A stretch of 7,317 nt of DNA. Origin: Betaproteobacteria bacterium. Its GTDB lineage: Bacteria; Pseudomonadota; Gammaproteobacteria; Burkholderiales; Casimicrobiaceae. Below the pieces are notes generated by a model that was not told the origin of the DNA, did no database searches, and worked only from the letters and a program-made list of their open reading frames with translations. The stretch is taken from positions 1 through 7,317 of the forward strand of contig JAAFHR010000159.1 of assembly GCA_013298455.1 (NCBI GenBank). Reading direction: 5' to 3'. Positions 6,098 through 7,317 of this stretch are shown here, piece after piece (position 1 is the stretch's first letter; the number at the start of each line of letters is the position of its first letter). The translations under genes were made by a program, and so were the position numbers.

Positions 6098-6258
6098 CCC
6101 TCTCTTGCAGGCGGGAGAGGGTTAGGGTGAGGGTGTCGTTGCAAGCACGCAATGCGGGCGTGTGAGCAGTAGCATTGCGTGTCCCTGAGTTCCCTAGTGA
6201 AATTGCTCTAGCGCGAGGCACCCTCACCCCTGCCCCTCTCCCGCGCGCGGGCGAGGGG
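6098..6258. repeat. Nested inverted-repeat element between convergent genes, likely bidirectional terminator region
   Basis: Three levels of symmetry are visible. First, an outer pair: 6113-6135 (GGGAGAGGGTTAGGGTGAGG...) is near-perfectly complementary to 6219-6242. Second, an inner perfect 10-bp pair, CACGCAATGC at 6146-6155 with GCATTGCGTG at 6172-6181. Third, local hairpins at each end: CCCTCTC 6098-6104 with GAGAGGG 6115-6121, and CCCCTC 6233-6238 with GAGGGG 6253-6258. It fills most of the 186-base gap between the dehydrogenase and DUF350 genes. 'CCCTCTCCC...GGGTGAGGG' elements are widespread intergenic repeats in proteobacteria. Its location suits stopping transcription from both sides, but no long U-tract follows. 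Confidence 0.75.
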
Positions 6259-6265
6259 TACTTGT

Positions 6266-6679
6266 TTAGTACGTCAAAGCCGCCGCATTCAACATCCCCA
6301 CCGCTACCGAAATCGCTGCGAGAAACGTCGCTTTGGCGACATTGCCATCGGCGATCGAACCCGTGAGCCCAGGCAACAACATTCGCGCAACGACGAACAC
6401 GATGAGTTGTACGACCGTCGCAACGACCCCGAAAATCACCATGTCGACGAGGTTCACCGCGTTGATGACGGTGCTCGCGACGGGTAGCGCAAAGCCTAGC
6501 ATCGCGCCTGACAAACTAATCGCGGCGGCGGTGTTGCCATCGCGAATCAACTTTAGTTCTTTGTACGGTGTGACCGTCGTGTAGACCAAGGTAAACGCGA
6601 CCAAGAGCGCGAGCGCAAGGCCAAAGTAGATCAAGAAATCGTCTACGTATCTGATGGATTCGCCGATGGTGTAGCTCAT
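6266..6679 (-). CDS. DUF350 family membrane protein (YjfL-like)
   Basis: A 137-residue integral inner-membrane protein with four predicted helices at about 14-36, 51-73, 76-99 and 115-135. It matches the DUF350/YjfL pattern, which has two copies of a two-helix unit. The unit marker IRDGNTAAAISL (45-56) recurs as IADGNVAKATFL (109-120), each followed by a small-residue helix. The molecular function of the family is not established. The ATG at 6679 is preceded by GAAGG with 7 nt spacing, a good Shine-Dalgarno, which supports this start. The gene lies 138 nt downstream of the GspS-like gene on the same strand. DUF350 next to a GspS-like ATP-grasp protein is a recurring pairing (in E. coli, yjfL and yjfC are in one cluster), so the two probably act together, perhaps in envelope or stress physiology; that role is inference. 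Confidence 0.87.
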   Translation of the reverse strand: MSYTIGESIRYVDDFLIYFGLALALLVAFTLVYTTVTPYKELKLIRDGNTAAAISLSGAMLGFALPVASTVINAVNLVDMVIFGVVATVVQLIVFVVARMLLPGLTGSIADGNVAKATFLAAISVAVGMLNAAALTY

Positions 6680-6710
6680 GGGGTGCCTTCGTGTTGCTGT
6701 TTATGCGGCT

Positions 6711-6808
6711 CCTCCCCCTTCAAGGGGGAGGTTGGGAGGGGGATGGGTTGGGGCGCGTTTGCAACGAAACCCATCCCTACCCTAACCCTCCCCTTGAAGG
6801 GGAGGGGA
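6711..6808. repeat. G/C-rich long inverted repeat between the GspS-like and DUF350 genes
   Basis: Each end is itself a hairpin: CCTCCCCCTT-C-AAGGGGGAGG at 6711-6731 and CCCTCCCCTT-G-AAGGGGAGGG at 6786-6806. Between them the element is symmetric: bases 6724-6749 match the reverse complement of the right half at about 20 of 26 positions, including a perfect 9-bp pair GGATGGGTT 6741-6749 with AACCCATCC 6768-6776. The remaining 18 nt loop is GC-rich. This is a dispersed intergenic palindrome rather than a simple terminator. It sits inside the probable operon, 9 nt past the GspS-like stop and 31 nt before the DUF350 start, so it could reduce or stabilise read-through. Confidence 0.8.
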
Positions 6809-6817
6809 CTATCTCGT

Positions 6818-7317
6818 TCAATCAAAATAATGCGGCAAAAACCGCGACGTATTCATCGTAATTTCGGTGGCATCTTCCCGAAGGCCGATGCCTGCGGGTT
6901 CGTCGCCAATGATCCAACTGCCGATGGTGACGAAATTGCCATCAAAACTAGGAATCGGTGTGTATTGTTGATAGATGAAACCTTCGTCGCCGTAGGTGCC
7001 TTCGGCGCGAATCACTTCGCCGCCTTTGTAAATTTCTACGTTGGCGCCTTCGCGTGAGAGCAGTGGCTTTTTCACGTAATCGCCGAGCACTTTGTGGCGC
7101 TCAAACGACGCGGGCAACAAGAGCGGATGGTTGGGAAATAGCTCCCACAAAATCGGCAGTAAGCCCTTGTTTGCGAGCACCATTTTCCAGGCGGGTTCGA
7201 TGATCTGTAGGTTTGTGCGGCGCAGATTGTCGCCAAACGAATCAGTCAGCATCCATTCCCACGGATAGAGTTTGAAAAGCGTGTTGATGCGCTGATTGTC
7301 AACGTCGAAAAACGCGT
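6818..7317 (-). CDS. Glutathionylspermidine-synthase-like ATP-grasp protein, C-terminal part (partial)
   Basis: The minus-strand frame is open from the right edge to a TGA at 6820-6818, giving 165 visible C-terminal residues. The first internal ATG at 7252 is not the start, because upstream codons read AFFDVDNQ and then FKLYPWEW, which are family-like and uninterrupted. Landmarks are WELFPNHPLLLPA and YVKKPLLSREGANV, the latter carrying the lysine and arginine of the ATP-grasp nucleotide/phosphate site, then GFIYQQYTPIPSF and GSWIIGDEPAGIGLRED. These fit the synthetase domain of the GspS family (E. coli YjfC/YgiC type, about 385 residues). Such proteins lack the amidase domain of true Gsp synthetase, and their substrate is unproven; they are expected to form an amide or peptide bond using ATP. 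The DUF350 gene follows on the same strand. Confidence 0.88.
   Translation of the reverse strand, partial: AFFDVDNQRINTLFKLYPWEWMLTDSFGDNLRRTNLQIIEPAWKMVLANKGLLPILWELFPNHPLLLPASFERHKVLGDYVKKPLLSREGANVEIYKGGEVIRAEGTYGDEGFIYQQYTPIPSFDGNFVTIGSWIIGDEPAGIGLREDATEITMNTSRFLPHYFD

Overview
The window looks like an ordinary chromosomal housekeeping and regulatory segment of a gammaproteobacterium, most likely in or near the Xanthomonadales/Lysobacterales. Three things point this way. An AlgZ/AlgR-type two-component pair lies beside argH, a neighbourhood known from Pseudomonas. GTAG-type REP doublets sit in the intergenic gaps, as in Pseudomonas and Xanthomonadaceae. The PfkB-family kinase is of the type common in beta- and gammaproteobacteria. 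The taxonomic call is inference from gene content, not from a marker alignment.

Layout from left to right. Bases 1-65 hold the first 21 codons of a minus-strand PLP-dependent aminotransferase. Bases 66-414 carry no gene but hold a 9-bp stem just upstream of that start and a long imperfect inverted repeat of the 'CGCAGATTAC' type. Next come three minus-strand genes: a PfkB-family sugar/nucleoside kinase (415-1356), a LytTR response regulator like AlgR (1472-2260), and its membrane kinase partner like AlgZ/FimS (2257-3399). The last two overlap by 4 nt. A REP doublet separates the regulator from the kinase gene pfkB. Divergent from algZ is argH (3429-4838), followed by a SemiSWEET sugar transporter (4913-5173) and an NADP-type beta-hydroxyacid dehydrogenase (5219-6079), all on the plus strand. 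Convergent with these are a DUF350 membrane protein (6266-6679) and the C-terminal part of a glutathionylspermidine-synthase-like ATP-grasp protein (6818-7317, running off the right edge).

Functionally, argH completes arginine biosynthesis. AlgZ and AlgR form a sensor/regulator pair. The DUF350 and GspS-like genes form a recurring but poorly understood pair that resembles E. coli yjfL/yjfC. The remaining enzymes show no obvious shared pathway.

The most distinctive aspect is the intergenic DNA. Four of the gaps are largely occupied by inverted repeats of at least three sequence types, and one REP supplies the argH stop codon. I found no CRISPR array, phage module, toxin-antitoxin pair, RNA gene or clear defence island, and no strong candidate for a wholly new system. 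The GspS-like/DUF350 pair is the closest thing to an under-described one.
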